64,000 nucleotides of DNA from Trileptium ribeirensis (GCA_030248225.1 JASANE010001803.1:1-64000); one strand, 5' to 3'. Numbered from the stretch's first letter, positions 34,401 through 46,394 are shown. Numbers and translations are program-made. The notes: generated from the letters alone by a model not told the origin.

Positions 34401-35570
34401 ATTTACTACTATTCAAAATGCGTCTGTTGATTTTGTATATTTTGCGCTTCCTTTGGATTACAACCGGGAATATGCTATGGCGGGTGTTTCGAAAATGCCG
34501 CAGGCCAAGGTGCACTTGAATGGAGATAGTACGAACAGGTACATTCCTTCATGTTCTAGTACCTTTACTACATCTCTATTTGGGCTGCATCAGCCAATAC
34601 TTTCCGCTAATCCTAACCCAACGTGCAGCGAGAGTTTGGGTACTTATCCCGATGGATGAGATTGGAATGCTTGTAAGGACTGGGGTCAGTCGGCTCGCAA
34701 TAACTGTGGATGTGCAACCAAATGGTTCTTTTTTGTCCACGATGCACGTCTATTACTTCGTTCATTAAGTCCATTAATAAAAAAGAAATTACTTACTTGT
34801 TGTACACGTTTAAAGTCTGTATTGTGTGTGCAGTTGTTAAGTAAAGTACATTAGAAAATAGTTTGGTCACCTTGTAAACCATTAATGTCTGGATCAACTG
34901 ATGTGAGCGCAAATTTCCGGCACTTCTGGTATGTACCTAACCCTTTGGAAACAATAGTACACACACTCCGTTTATGGAACGAAGTGTAGCGCTACGAACT
35001 TCAGGTCATACTTAAGTTTTTTATAAGTAATTGTGGTTTGAAAGACTAGAGTCACGAACACAAATTATACGCAAAAACTATAGCAATCCCGCATATATAA
35101 TGAATTGCACATATGCAAATTGTACCTATAGGATGTGATTCCTAAAGTTTTCAATAGAATAGTGTCAGAATTCTGAGTAGATTTTGCTTTCTGTTGCAGT
35201 TTGTGATTGGTCTTGGCACGATAAAATGTTCAAGTGGCCTAAATTCAGCAGATTTTGAAGTCTAATTGGCATTCATATCATTTATCCAGCATTGATTTGC
35301 TATGATATAGCGCCAAAAACTTATCCAAATCAGATCACTACGATCACTAAAATAGTACATTATATTTTAATTTACTATGACAAAAGAAGCATTTTTTCAA
35401 TGCATTACTGCACTTACTCAATGCGGATATACAAAAGGCCTCGGCTGTTAGCGCATTTATGCAATACAAATACGGTAGCGCAGAGTAATATGTGATTTAC
35501 ACTTATTCCTTAAGCATCCGAGGCCGCCAGGTAGCTAAGGTCGTTACAGGACTAATTCATAAGTGGCGAT
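34401..35570. other. No gene seen
   Basis: Sequence after the retroelement breakpoint. Two overlapping frames at 34336-34768 carry no recognisable motif. The remainder is AT-rich. Confidence 0.4.
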
Positions 35571-35574
35571 TGGG

Positions 35575-35770
35575 GAATATTGGAGGTTGTGTCCCCCGGC
35601 CGACGCGCGCCCGAGGAGCAGAAAAATTTTCGGGAAAAATGGCAAAAATAGGGTGAAAAGTGGCAAAAATTGATAAAACTACGAGAAATTAGAAAAAAAT
35701 TTATCGAAAATTCGCATAATTTGGGAAAAATTTTGAGTTCCTAAAAATTTGAGATATTTACACCCTCTCT
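35575..35770 (+). repeat. Single-arm copy of the fold-back repeat family
   Basis: It starts near CCGACGCGCGCCCGAGGAGCAG and runs through GGCAAAAATAGGGTGAAAAGTGGCAAAAATT to TTCCTAAAAATTTGAGATATTTAC. It matches the left arm of 19080-19280, including the final CTTAAAAATTTGATAAATTTAC-like block. Confidence 0.55.
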
Positions 35771-36284
35771 AAGCCGACATGCCTTGGACAACTATAGCTT
35801 AGTTCTAAGATATAAAGTTTTTTTCGAGGTTACTTGTCATAAATTAAGTATTTGTTACACTGTAATAGCAACTACAACGTAAAAAGCAATGCAATTTCAT
35901 ACTAATTGTGTAGTAAATGACTGCTAAGCTAGCAAAGACAACATGACTGCTAAGCTAGAACACTTTAAGTGCCAAGACATAGTATAAAAGAATCTGCCTT
36001 GTACGTTAGTTTAACCACGAGCGCACCTCTGTTTTCATCGAAGCTACATAAACGTTAGTATCGGATCAAAATGCACGAGCAGCGCAGAAAATTACTGTGT
36101 GCTTCAAGTGGTGAAGCGGTCAAGTTCTATTCTACTGGTACCTACAAGTAGTCATTTTTGAAAACAGCGCCTTATTTACTACAACAGCAGAAATTGGGCC
36201 TAATTTTAGCAGTATTTTGTCTTCAAAAATCACACTAAAGCTTGCGATTGAGATTGATGTATTCGATATAATGCAAATTGGAGT

Positions 36285-36610
36285 CTGATTTTTGTATTGA
36301 ATTTCTGGAAATTACATTACCTGGAATAAACGAAATGACCGATCGCTCAAAAGAAGCAAATATACGTTACATAATTCATTTACAAAGTACAGTTTGACCC
36401 ACATTTCGCACATAACCTATTATGACGACATTTTGTCCCATAAACTAGTGAAATGTATAAATGTCCGTATGTGTGAATGCGTGAAATTTAGAATTCTACG
36501 TGTTCTAGAGAAACAGCTTACAGAGTGAGTATTGATATTATCCAAACGCTTTATATCTAATTTTCGTGTGTTGGAGCTAAACCAAACCGTACAAGAGTCC
36601 AAACAACTGT
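36285..36610 (+). repeat. Target-site repeat, uninterrupted copy 1
   Basis: It contains ACATTTTGTCCCATAAAC, GTATGTGTGAATGCGTG, ATTCTACGTGTTCTAGAGAAACAGC and TTACAGAGTGAG. A second copy (36850-37058 continued at 51073-51190) is split by the Maverick, and a third (51185-51440) lies to its right, all in the same orientation. In this copy the place that corresponds to the Maverick insertion has one ACGTG in place of two AACGTC words. Confidence 0.7.
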
Positions 36611-37058
36611 TGTTAGCAACTATGTTGGATTGCAAGGCAATGGCGAACACACTATATACGTGACACTGTAATTGTTGTGGTTTGTACGTATTACGTCTGA
36701 GATGAGAAGTTGAGCTCCAATGGAGCCAAGCTGGCATCGATTTTTTCAAGCCGAGCCGAGCGTGAGCCGTCAACCTCCGAACCAGCAAACCGACCTGCTA
36801 ACATAGTACAACACAATATCAAAAGAGTAGTATATAATGCTACAGGTGGAAGCTGAATTTTACATTGAATTTCTGAAAATCAAACTGCCCGGAATACTGA
36901 AACGATTCTCCCAAAGCGTCCATGAAATCAGCATTACAAAAAAATTAATCACAAAGTACCGTTTGAACCACATTTCGCGCTTGCCCTTTAATTGTGACAA
37001 CATTTTGCCATACCCGTAAGTGTAAATGATATTTATGTGCAATTTCTAACTCAACGTC

Positions 37059-37110
37059 AGTAGATAGAAAATACGGGTTTTGCCCCCCCATATGTGGTGG
37101 TGAGTGGGGT
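37059..37110 (+). repeat. Left terminal inverted repeat of the Maverick
   Basis: 52 bases starting AGTAGATAGAAAATACGGGT, with a run of seven C, ending GTGAGTGGGGT. It pairs with 51016-51072. Beyond the GTGAGTGGGGT block the two ends diverge, so the visible repeat is short for a Maverick. Confidence 0.9.
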
Positions 37111-38027
37111 AGACTGATGGTCTTCGAAATTGAATTTCTAAGCACAACTCCTACTGACAATTGTATGGGTGTATATGTAAAATATATGGACGGTGTATAA
37201 TATATATATACGTGACAATTTCAAACGCAGTAGCCGACAAATATTTAACCTTAATTAATATAGTATGAGTTTAGATAGATGCGTCCAAGTCGAGATGTGT
37301 TCATATCGTTTCATCAGTATCCAATGTTGCTAGGTAACAAGACAGTTACATATTATGTGTTCCAGCATAACTGAACCATTTTAATGCATAATTTAGAAGC
37401 AGTCTGTTCGTAGTTATGTTTAAATGATAATTTCCAAAATAGCAGATTAATGGCATTAATATAATCTACACTAATCAGTGGTAAAAACGTACAAGGGTTA
37501 GTTGTAGCTGGAAAAACTACATCTGTCTTTAATTTTCCACTGTTTAGAATATAAACAAAAAACGCTATATCATCAGTATGCTTTATGAGGTGGTTTAACA
37601 AAATATACCTCAGAGATAATCACTTATTTAAATTTCTAATCGTTAGATGGATTCACTCTCTCCAGCACAATGTATTTTGCTGTGTAAGGTATAGTATAAT
37701 TTGTTATGCTGATATCTCAACCACACCACGATACAAAACATGCCAAGGAATCAATTCATTTATAGGTTTTATTTCAATCCGCTTTATAAGCTCCATTTCG
37801 GTTGATACTTTTGTATGATTACTTACATTTGACAATTATGAATGCCATACAAGATATATACCATACAAGACATACATATACACTTACACGTAGGTCCTTT
37901 AGCACTCTTCCAATATCTCCACATTCATATTACTTGATAATACTTACAGTTGCTATACAATTATTTACATATTACTGTACATGTATTTATATTAATTACA
38001 TTTATTTACATTAACTATAATATTACT

Positions 38028-38538
38028 TTAATAATTGTTAATTAGTTCAATAAATTTGGTTCCGTCGTGGTTCATGCGTTCCACCTTGAAGCGTCGATGC
38101 TAAAAAATAATATACAATTACTAAGAAGTAGCTGACTTTTAAGTTAACATTTAGCAAATACAATTATAATTCGGTTATAATATATACTACCAAATATGGA
38201 ATTATTTAACAAATAAATTATACCTACCCTTCGCACCTCCTTGTGAATTCGCGATCGAGTTCTGCTCGAGAGGAGACCACGAATCCTGTCTCTACCAGGT
38301 TCCCCTTATCGATCAGAACGACACGTTGTTCGAAGGTGTTGTAATAACCACGAACACCCACAGGAACGTGGAAAGTCGCGAAGAAGACTCTTCGTGTATA
38401 ACCTCCAAAACGACTGGTTATTGTTATAGCATATTCCATAACAGCTATAACAGTGAACACTGAGTTTAGAAACCAGCTCCGGTTTCCTTCAGAAGGCTGC
38501 CTATGACCCTCCACAAAATGGTTGGACAACCCAATCAT
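38028..38538 (-). CDS. Maverick minus-strand gene, possibly with one intron
   Basis: The ATG at 38538-38536 opens a 104-codon frame with protein-like composition (GGYTRRVFFATFHVPVGVRGYYNTF, not a family I know). It stops at 38224, right at a good donor, GTAGGT (38227 leftwards). A candidate acceptor TATTTTTTAG lies 5' of 38099, after which HRRFKVERMNHDG... runs to a TAA at 38028. The second exon fits the exon-1 end only in the neighbouring frame, so either a one-base shift exists near 38240 or the splice is not real. Function unknown. Confidence 0.4.
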
Positions 38539-38989
38539 TTGTGCAAAGCGAGTGCAGAAAAACCAAAAAATTGCAAATCGATCCGTAACGATATCAAAGC
38601 AGCAAAAATGTAAACTCAGCGTTGAATACTGTTTAATGATAATGAAACCCCACCGTTATCCTAATATTAATTACCCCATCTGGCTATTTTTATACATGGA
38701 ATTCGTGGTTAACTGGGATTTTTACCTTATTTTTTACAAAAATGGTAATGTCCTCCCTATACGATACACTATTATAAGATTTACCTTAACATTATCTTGT
38801 GTATTTAAGTTAACTACATTTTGGAATTTTATCAAGTGTAACTTTTTTTAATCCCTATTTTTTCAATCTAGAACATTTAAATTTGGTATATAAGCTGATA
38901 AACTTCGGGTTATTCATTAATAACATTTTAACTAACAGTTTAATTTACCACTATTAATAAATATATGTATTCATCCATAGCTAATTTAT

Positions 38990-39815
38990 TTTATTAAAAT
39001 TTGTATAGGTTATATAGCTAATAGTTTATAATTTAATCGTTAATAACTTTTAACTAGTAGTGGAAATGTTAGCAAAATTGGTAACTATACGTTTTCTGTT
39101 ATACTGTGTTCATTATTGATATCTAAATAAAGCAAAATTACATAGCTATTAAGTTATGGTTGCATAGTTAATAATTGTTATAGTTCAATAATTTTTAACC
39201 AATAGTCATAAAGTAATAAAAATTCATACCTATAGGTTTCTGCTACGCTGGTTTCATTTCTTTTGTTTTAAATAAGATAGGTGACATAGCTAATAAGTTA
39301 TAATTACATAGCTGATAATTTATAAGTTAATAACTTTTTAAATAACAGTCACAAAGTAGTAAATATTTATACTTATAGGTTTTCTGATATTCTGATTTCA
39401 TTTCTACTATTTAAATAAAGTTAAGTTACATAGCTAATAAGTTTTAATTACATAGCTAATAATTTGTCAACTAATGGTCATAAAGTAAAAAAAATCATAA
39501 TTATGGGTTTTCTGATACACTGATTTCATTTTTGCTATTTAAATAAAGTTAAGTTACATAGCTAATAAGCTACCTAATAATTTATACTTAAATAACTTTT
39601 CAACTAATAGTCATAAAGTAGTAAAAATTTATATCTTTAGGTTTTGTGATACGCTGATTTCATTTTTGCTCGTTAAATAAAGTTAAGTTACGTAGCTAAT
39701 AAGCTATAATTACATAGTTAGTAATTTATACATTAATAACTTTTAAACTAATGGTTGAAAGGTTGCAAAAGTTCGCACCGCTGGTTTATTATACTGTGAT
39801 GTTTCCATTTCAATG
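38990..39815 (+). repeat. AT-rich tandem array upstream of the polymerase gene
   Basis: About six imperfect units of 115-135 bases carry TACATAGCTAATAAGTTATAATTAC, TAATAACTTTT, AATAGTCATAAAGTAGTAAAAATT and TAGGTTTTCTGAT(A)CTGATTTCATTT words. It ends about 90 bases before the polymerase start. Its role is not known; a replication or promoter role is only a possibility. Confidence 0.8.
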
Positions 39816-39891
39816 AGTTTTGAACCATCTGCTATATTTTAATCAAACATAATGTTTGATCATAACCCTTTTTAAGAACTATTTTAGAATC

Positions 39892-39901
39892 TCTTAAAAA
39901 G
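39892..39901 (+). promoter_or_regulatory. Maverick gene box TCTTAAAAAG before polymerase
   Basis: Ends one base before the polymerase ATG (39903). It belongs to the recurrent TCTTAAAAAGG family described with the other Maverick genes. Confidence 0.5.
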
Positions 39902-39902
39902 A

Positions 39903-42900
39903 ATGGCACTTCAATGTAATAAATGTAACAAGAGTTTCACTAGACGTGATCATCTTATACGTCATATTCACACAATTCACACTATGCAAGTAAATTTGTA
40001 TGAGCAGTGTGGTAAAGTGTTTTCACGACACGGCGCACTTATTACACACCAAAAGAAACATTGTAAAGCGCGTCAACATGATACCACCGCAACCATTGTG
40101 GAAGCTCAGGCATCCACCTCAACGAATATGGAACCCCAACCATCAACGTCAACAACAACTCATGTTGATCATCTTGACCAGTTACAACAGATGGCGCAGG
40201 AGATCGTCGATCAACACCAACGATCGTCCATTATCGAGCAATGTGATTCCATCACGCTGCGACAATGGATCAAGGCGTTGAAAGGGTATCTCCTCAGTTA
40301 CTATCTGCTTCCCAAACAGCATATCAGCGATTTATCCGTTTTCCTGGCGCCATCGCGTCAGATGCTGGTGCGATTGATCTACACCCATCTCAGTCGTGGT
40401 GTCAAACTTTGGATATCCGTCAAATGTGTGCTGCGCAAACTAGACGGCACACAGATATCAGCGCACTTCAACACCAAATCCCGCGCAATCTTGCGCGTAG
40501 ACAATATCTACATCGAGCTCACCGACTTCTTCAACGAGTTGGCGAAGAAACTGGACGACTTCCAGCGACTAGGATCCGGATGGGTGCTTCAAGAGGTTGA
40601 GCATGCAGATGTGCACATCAGCAAATATCAAACCCTGGATGCATCATCCTATGTCGAGCTACCAACATCAATCCGCAATAAATATGCGGTCCTAAACATT
40701 CAAAACAGTGACACTAAATGCTTTATATGGTCGGTATTGGCGGCATTGCATCCAATGAATCGTAATCAACATGCTGAGAGGGTATCTAACTACGAACCAT
40801 ATATTAACGAACTTGATATGAGCGGTATTGAATACACTGTTAAACTAAAGGACATACCCCGATTCGAGAGGCGAAAAAACATTGCTTTTAATGTTTATGG
40901 ATTGAAAGATGGTGTAATTTACCCTCTGTATATATCGAAATCCTTTCATTCACAATACATCCATCTGCTCCTGTATAAAGAACATTACTGTCTGGTTCGC
41001 AGTCTGGATTCGCCACTACATAACCAGCGTCGAGATAAGAGCAAAAAGTATTTTTGCGATAAATGCCTCGTCCCATGCTACAGTAAAGCTAAACGGGATG
41101 AGCATTTACAACGCTGTCGATATGATCAACCATCCCGAATCCAAACACCTCCATCCAATTCAACGCTTCAATTCACAAACATTCAACGAATGCAACGATC
41201 TCCATATGTTGTATATGCGGATTTCCAGTACATTCTCGAAAAGGTCGTCACTTGTGAACCATCAGCATCAACACCAAATGTGGTTATGGGCTTATTGACT
41301 GTTTTGGTTGTTGCAACGATAAAGTCCAAATTGGCGAACCTCATATATATCGCGGAGACGATACCGTTACACATTTTCTTAATAATGTAATTGAATTATC
41401 GGAACAATTTCAAAAGTGTCCAACTAAACCTCTCAATCTAACAAATAATGAACAATGTGAATTCGATAATACTTTAGAATGTTATATAAGTAATAATTCC
41501 ATGGATCCTGACGATAAAGCTAGGGACCACTGTCATTTTTGTGGTCGATATCGAGGCGCTGCTCACGCACAATGTAATATTGGGTATAGACTCAATCGCG
41601 ACGTAACTGTATTATTTCATAATTTACGTCGATACGACGGACACCTCATAATGCAAGAACTAGGTATAATATGCAAGCAAAAGGGATTAGAAATTGAATG
41701 CATCGCGAAAGGTATGGAGGATTATATGACATTCTCCATCAAACGCAAAGCAAAGAAACAGTTCAATGACGAAGAAGATGACGACGACACTTGCTGGGAT
41801 GAAAACGTCGATGGTATTGATTTCATCCTCGGTAACGATGATACAGCTGAAGATGAAGTTGGATGGAAAATTCGATTCATAGACACCATACAATTTCTTC
41901 CATCATCTCTTCAAACGCTGGTCGACAATTTAAAAAAGACTGGAGTTAATCAATTCCAAGCAATGAAGCGTATTTTCGGAAAGAAACACGATTTAATGCT
42001 GCGTAAGGGTGTTTACCCTTACGAATATATGGACTCCATCGATCGCTTCAACGAAACAATTCTTCCTCCCCAAAAAGACTTTTACTCTAGTCTTAGTGAA
42101 AGCAATATCAGCGATCAAGATTGTCAACAAGCACAAACAGTTTGGCGAGAAATGAATGTTCACACCCTTGGTCAATATCACGATCTTTACCTCAAAACCG
42201 ATATTCTACTGCTCCGTGACGTGTTCGTGAATTTCAGAGTATTTTGTCTCGAAAAATTCCGACTAGATCCGGCTCACTACATCACCCTCCCCAGCTTCGC
42301 ATGGGACGCTTGTCGGAAGACAGGCGTCAAGCTTGATCTCATATCCGATACGGATATGTACAGTTTCTTCGAAGATGGAATTCGCGGTGGTGTATCTGTA
42401 ATCTCCCATCGGTATGCATAAGCAAACAACCCATACGTTGACGGTTACAAGGCTGAAGAACTCATCAACTATATAATGTACCTCGACGCAAACAATTTAT
42501 ATGGGTGGTCGATGGTACAAAAAATCCCCTGTAATAAGTTCAAGTGGCTTTCCCAAACCCAAATCAATTCAATCGATTGGTATTCGATCAACCGAAATGG
42601 TGATACTGGATATATTTTGGAAGTCGATTTGCGCTATCCATATCACCTCCACAATAGTCACAATGATTACCCTGTAGCTCCAGAACGTTTAAAGATAAGT
42701 GATACAATGTTGACCGCATATTGCACCTCGATCAAACAAGATCGTTCTGCACCAGTTGAAAAACTGGTTCCCAACTTAAACGATAAACAATATTATAAAG
42801 TGCATATCCGCAACCTACAACAATATCTTTCCCTCGGTTTAGAACTTCACAAGGTCCATCGTGCTATATCCTTCAAACAATCTAAATGGATGGAACCTTA

Positions 42901-43575
42901 TATAATGTTTAATACCGAGATGATAAAGAAGGCAAATAGTGACTTTCAGAAAGACTTGTATAAGCTTCTGAACAATGCTGTATTTGGCAAAACCATTTAG
43001 AATGTGCGAGCTTATATAAATAATAAACTTATAACCAACTAATGGAAATTTGAAAAGTTGGTGGCGAACCCCCGATACTCCATGTCATCAATATTCAACG
43101 AGAACCTGGTTGCGGTTAAAATGCACCGCAAAACTGTTAAACTGTGTAAACCCATTTATGTTGGGTGTACGGTTTTGGAACTATCAAAGTCGCCATCGAG
43201 GAATTTGTTGGATTGCGATCGAAGATGTACAGTATAAAGTGTGGTGGAGTTGAAAAGAAACGGGCAAAGGGGATAAAGAAGGGTGTTGTGAAGAAAGACA
43301 TTCGTCACCGAGACTATTACAACATTTTGTTCAGTGTTAGTAACATGAAACATAAAATGAATATGATTCGCAATGATAAACACGTGTTGAATACAGTGAC
43401 ACTTAATAAGACGAGCTTATCTGCATATGATGATAAGATATATATATTGGATGATGGAATCAGTTCTTATGCTTACGTACATTATAAAGTGTATGGTGTT
43501 AGCGATGAAGATTTTACTAAATTGTTGAGTGATATTTCTGATGATGATCTTATGCATATTGATATTGATGTTTAA
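39903..43575 (+). pseudogene. Protein-primed family B DNA polymerase of the Maverick
   Basis: Replicates the element by protein priming in this family. An N-terminal C2H2 finger (C5, C8, H21, H26) is followed by a second, degenerate one. The exonuclease region has VVYADFQ (D440; the usual Glu is Gln442), FHNLRRYDGHL (near 41614) and YHDLYLKTD (near 42176). Palm motif A is YLDANNLYGW (42479) and motif B KLLNNAVFGK (near 42963). The thumb-side GLRSKMYS (43210) and the C-terminus to 43575 are present. Breaks: frameshift near 41290; in-frame TAA 42419, TAG 42998 and TAA 43040; and a join near 43188 that removes the segment carrying motif C (YxDTD-type). Catalysis would be lost. Confidence 0.92.
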
Positions 43576-43580
43576 TAAAG

Positions 43581-43590
43581 TCTTAAAAAC
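43581..43590 (+). promoter_or_regulatory. Maverick gene box TCTTAAAAAC before integrase
   Basis: Lies three bases before an ATG at 43593, which is out of frame by one with the integrase body, suggesting a small indel at the integrase start. Confidence 0.45.
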
Positions 43591-43592
43591 AA

Positions 43593-44661
43593 ATGTGTTT
43601 ATTGATAGGGTTTAAGAATAGATTCTAAACTTAAAGATATATACTACAACCCTACAAGTATTGCAGGTTTTTCAACTGCTCCTAAACTTTATAGAGAAGC
43701 TAAACAACGAGGTTATAAAGTAAAACTCGGGGAAGTACAAGATTGGTTACGTGGTCAGGAAACATATACTTTACATAAACCTAGAAAATTAAGATTTAAG
43801 CGTAGACGTACTGTTATTAAATGTTTAAATGATTTATTTCAGGCCGATTTAGCTGATATGAACTTGTCATCATATAATGATGGTATAAAATATTTACTTG
43901 TTGTTATTGACTGCTTTTCTAAATATGCTTGGGTTATACCTGTTAAGAACAAGACAGCTTATACTACTCTAAATACATTAAAATCTGTCTTTGAGCAAGT
44001 TAAACCTCAAAATTTTCAAACAGATAATGGTAAAGAGGTTGTAAATAACCTGTTATATGATTATTTCAAGGAAAATGGTATAACCGTTTATACTGCTAAG
44101 CATAAGGAAACAAAAGCAAGTATTGCCGAACGTTTTATACGTACTTTGAATTCAAAAATTTATAAATATTTAACAGCAAACAATTCCCGTAGATATATTG
44201 ATAATCTTCAATCATTTGTACAAAGTTATAACAATACAGAAAACAGTTATGGTTTTACACCTTCAAAGGTTGATAATGAGGATGAAATTCGGGAAAAGTT
44301 ATTTCCAGCGCAAGATGTGGATGTTCGATATAAATTTCAACTAGGCGATATTGTACGTGTTTGCATTGAACGGCTTCCTTTTGAACGTGCATTTAACCAG
44401 TTGTGGTCACGTGAAGTGTTTACAATAAGTAAACAACTACCATTCAATCCTCCAGTTTAAGAGCTTGAAGGTGCAAATAAGGAAACTATATTGGGAAGAT
44501 TTTATAAGCAAGAGCTGCAAAACGTTAAAGTAGTGGATGATTCATATAAAATTGAGAAAATTATACGCAAACGCAAGACCAAAAGGGGTATAGAGTACCT
44601 TGTAAAGTGGTTTGGATACCCTAAATCAATGAATTCGTGGGTACATGAAAAGGATTTATAA
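43593..44661 (+). pseudogene. Maverick integrase (DDE) with C-terminal chromodomain
   Basis: The retroviral-type integrase inserts the element. The frame is open from 43609; the likely ATG at 43593 is one base out of frame. An N-terminal KLYREAKQRGYKV region leads into the core: Asp at 43846 (ADLADM), Asp at 44023 (TDNGKE) and Glu at 44128 (IAERF), with 34 residues between the last two. A TAA at 44458 interrupts the frame in the linker. The same frame then encodes a chromodomain (IEKIIRKRK, YLVKWFGYP, NSWV) to the final TAA at 44659. The core residues are intact, so the single nonsense codon and the start are the visible defects. Chromodomains are common on Maverick and chromovirus integrases and guide site choice. 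Confidence 0.92.
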
Positions 44662-44669
44662 CCGCTGTA

Positions 44670-44935
44670 GGGGTACAACATACGGCTACATAGTAGTAAA
44701 TGTAAGGATATATGGGTACAATACGTACCCGTATGGTGCAGAATATAGATACACAATGGTAAATGTAGGGGGATATATGGGTACAATAGGTACCCGTAGG
44801 GGTACAGAATAGGGGTACAACAGGAGTATACAGTGGTAAATGTAGGGGATATAAGGGTATAATACGTACCCGTAGGGGTACAGAATAGGGTTACACAGGG
44901 TACAAAATAGGGGAACACAGGGGTAAAATATGTTG
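44670..44935 (+). repeat. GGGTACA-rich minisatellite after integrase
   Basis: About four 60-70 bp units contain GGGGATATATGGGTACAATA and CGTACCCGTAGGGGTACAGAATA. The block contains GTACCC/GGGTAC palindromes. It sits between the integrase stop and the ATPase box, with no coding sense. Confidence 0.75.
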
Positions 44936-44945
44936 GTGCCAAAGT

Positions 44946-44956
44946 TCTTAAAAAGG
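44946..44956 (+). promoter_or_regulatory. Maverick gene box TCTTAAAAAGG before ATPase
   Basis: Perfect match to the shared box, 104 bases before the ATPase ATG, the longest spacing in the set. Confidence 0.5.
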
Positions 44957-45060
44957 TTTAATCATGTAATCCATGATAATTATGGATCATGTATGTAACA
45001 AGTGTGAACAATCATACTTGTCATCAACATTTACATAGACATAAGAAAACTTGTTGAGCT

Positions 45061-45702
45061 ATGTCATCATTTGAAAGCTGTGATAATATACTTTTACCTT
45101 TAGAATTACCGTTCACATGTGTTGTAACTGGTCAAACAGGTATTGGAAAAACGCAGTGGATTTATAGATTACTTAAACACATGTACTTTGATGAAAAGGT
45201 GGGGAAAATTTTATACTGTTACAGTATTTTTCAAGATATCTACGGTACAATGTTGAGAGAAATACCCAACTTTGAACTACATGAAGTACCCTCTGAATTT
45301 CCCACAGACACAGGACACGTTTTATGTGTATTGGACGATTTAATGATTGAGGCCTCAAATTATAAAAAGCTTGCAGTAGCATTTTCCCGTATGCGTCATA
45401 ATAAGTTAAGCACAATTTATGTTATACAGAATTTATATCATGAAGGTAAATACATGCGAACAATAACTAGGAACGTACAGTATATGGTTCTATTTCCCAA
45501 TTTCCGTGATCAGTCAATGATAAATACCCTGGGAAGGCAAATGTGGCCTTCAAAACCAGACTTTCTTTGAAGCGCATTTGAGCAAGCAACAAAGGAACCA
45601 TATGGTTATCTATTTCTTGATCTGAAACCAGCTATAGAGAGTGTGCTCAGGGTGAGACAATGTATTTTTCCTGATGACAGTCAGATGTTTGTTTATTCTT
45701 AA
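45061..45702 (+). pseudogene. Maverick FtsK/HerA-type packaging ATPase
   Basis: This ATPase pumps DNA into capsids in related viruses. Walker A is GQTGIGKT starting at residue 24 and Walker B is VLCVLDDL (D92, D93). The conserved C-terminal part (EPYGYLFLDL) follows an in-frame TGA at 45568-45570 and ends at TAA 45700-45702. Apart from the TGA the gene looks complete at about 213 residues. The stop overlaps the box of the next gene, showing tight packing. Confidence 0.88.
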
Positions 45703-45707
45703 AAAGG
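45697..45707 (+). promoter_or_regulatory. Maverick gene box TCTTAAAAAGG before small gene 1
   Basis: Perfect box overlapping the ATPase stop, 22 bases before the ATG at 45730. It continues TTTAAT as at 44957. Confidence 0.5.
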
Positions 45708-45729
45708 TTTAATTTTAGATTTATTAAAT

Positions 45730-45918
45730 ATGTCTCGAACGGTTGAACGTAATCCAGCGGCACTACAGTTTCTGGAGAGATCATCAGCTAAAGTTACATC
45801 TGTTGTAATTAAAGTTGCACCTCAGTCTTTACTGAACACATTTGCAGAAATTGCATATAATATGATACAAAACACCAAAACCAAGAGGAAAGTTCTTAAA
45901 AGTATAGCAAGCATTTGA
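45730..45918 (+). CDS. Small unknown Maverick gene 1 (62 aa)
   Basis: An intact frame preceded by a box, starting MSRTVERNPAALQFL and ending in a basic tail (KTKRKVLKSIASI). It is helical by composition, with an amphipathic centre. No family recognised. Its position between ATPase and the capsid cluster suggests a virion or assembly role; this is inference only. Confidence 0.55.
   Translation: MSRTVERNPAALQFLERSSAKVTSVVIKVAPQSLLNTFAEIAYNMIQNTKTKRKVLKSIASI
45894..45902 (+). promoter_or_regulatory. Maverick gene box TCTTAAAAG before small gene 2
   Basis: A shorter form of the box inside the end of small gene 1, 39 bases before an ATG at 45942. Confidence 0.35.
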
Positions 45919-45941
45919 TTAATTATTTTAATAAACATTAT

Positions 45942-46335
45942 GGCGCGTAAGATGGCTTGGTACCGGTTAGTTGGTTGGATATAATTAAGCGTGGTGGATT
46001 ACAAGATAAAGAACCGATAAGAAATGAAGTGACTGTATATGAAACTGGAGAAAAACCAGATTTGTCGCTTATGTTTCCTAAAAATTTACGATCTAAAGCT
46101 AATTTTAATGTTAAACAATATTAAAGATTTAAAACTAAATGATAATAATAATGTAATTTATCCGGATAAGACTGTGGGTTCCAATATTTTTGATTTAATA
46201 AAGTATTTTGTCTCGGATGTCAACTTTTCACCCCCACGACGTTTAGATTCAGATAAGTTTGATACACTTCTTAGAGGAGTTCCTTTGTCAGCTTTTAGAA
46301 GAGGCAGGAAAACTAAAGTGGCTGAGCAGAAATCT
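45942..46335 (+). pseudogene. Small unknown Maverick gene 2, broken
   Basis: The ATG at 45942 gives MARKMAWYRLVGWI then a stop. A protein-like reading continues in other frames: IIKRGGLQDKEPIRNE... to KQY (stop near 46120), then DKTVGSNIFDLIKYFVSD and RLDSDKFDTLLRGVPLSAF up to about 46290. The last part resembles, from memory, a short conserved protein of many Mavericks with an SNI-DL-(x)n-P...F...L...VP pattern. At least two frame changes make it inactive. Function unknown. Confidence 0.5.
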
Positions 46336-46394
46336 AAATGGAGAACTTTATGGGGTAAACCAACCAATCATATTCATGTGGGGTATTTACTAAT

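Noticed and set aside
34336..34768. Continuation of RNase H or integrase after the RT relic
   Set aside because: The frame has no conserved RNase H or integrase residues beyond about 34400; the element is truncated there.
44502..44942. 146-codon minus-strand Tyr/Pro/Thr-rich frame
   Set aside because: It runs antisense across the integrase chromodomain and a GGGTACA minisatellite; its composition reflects the repeat.
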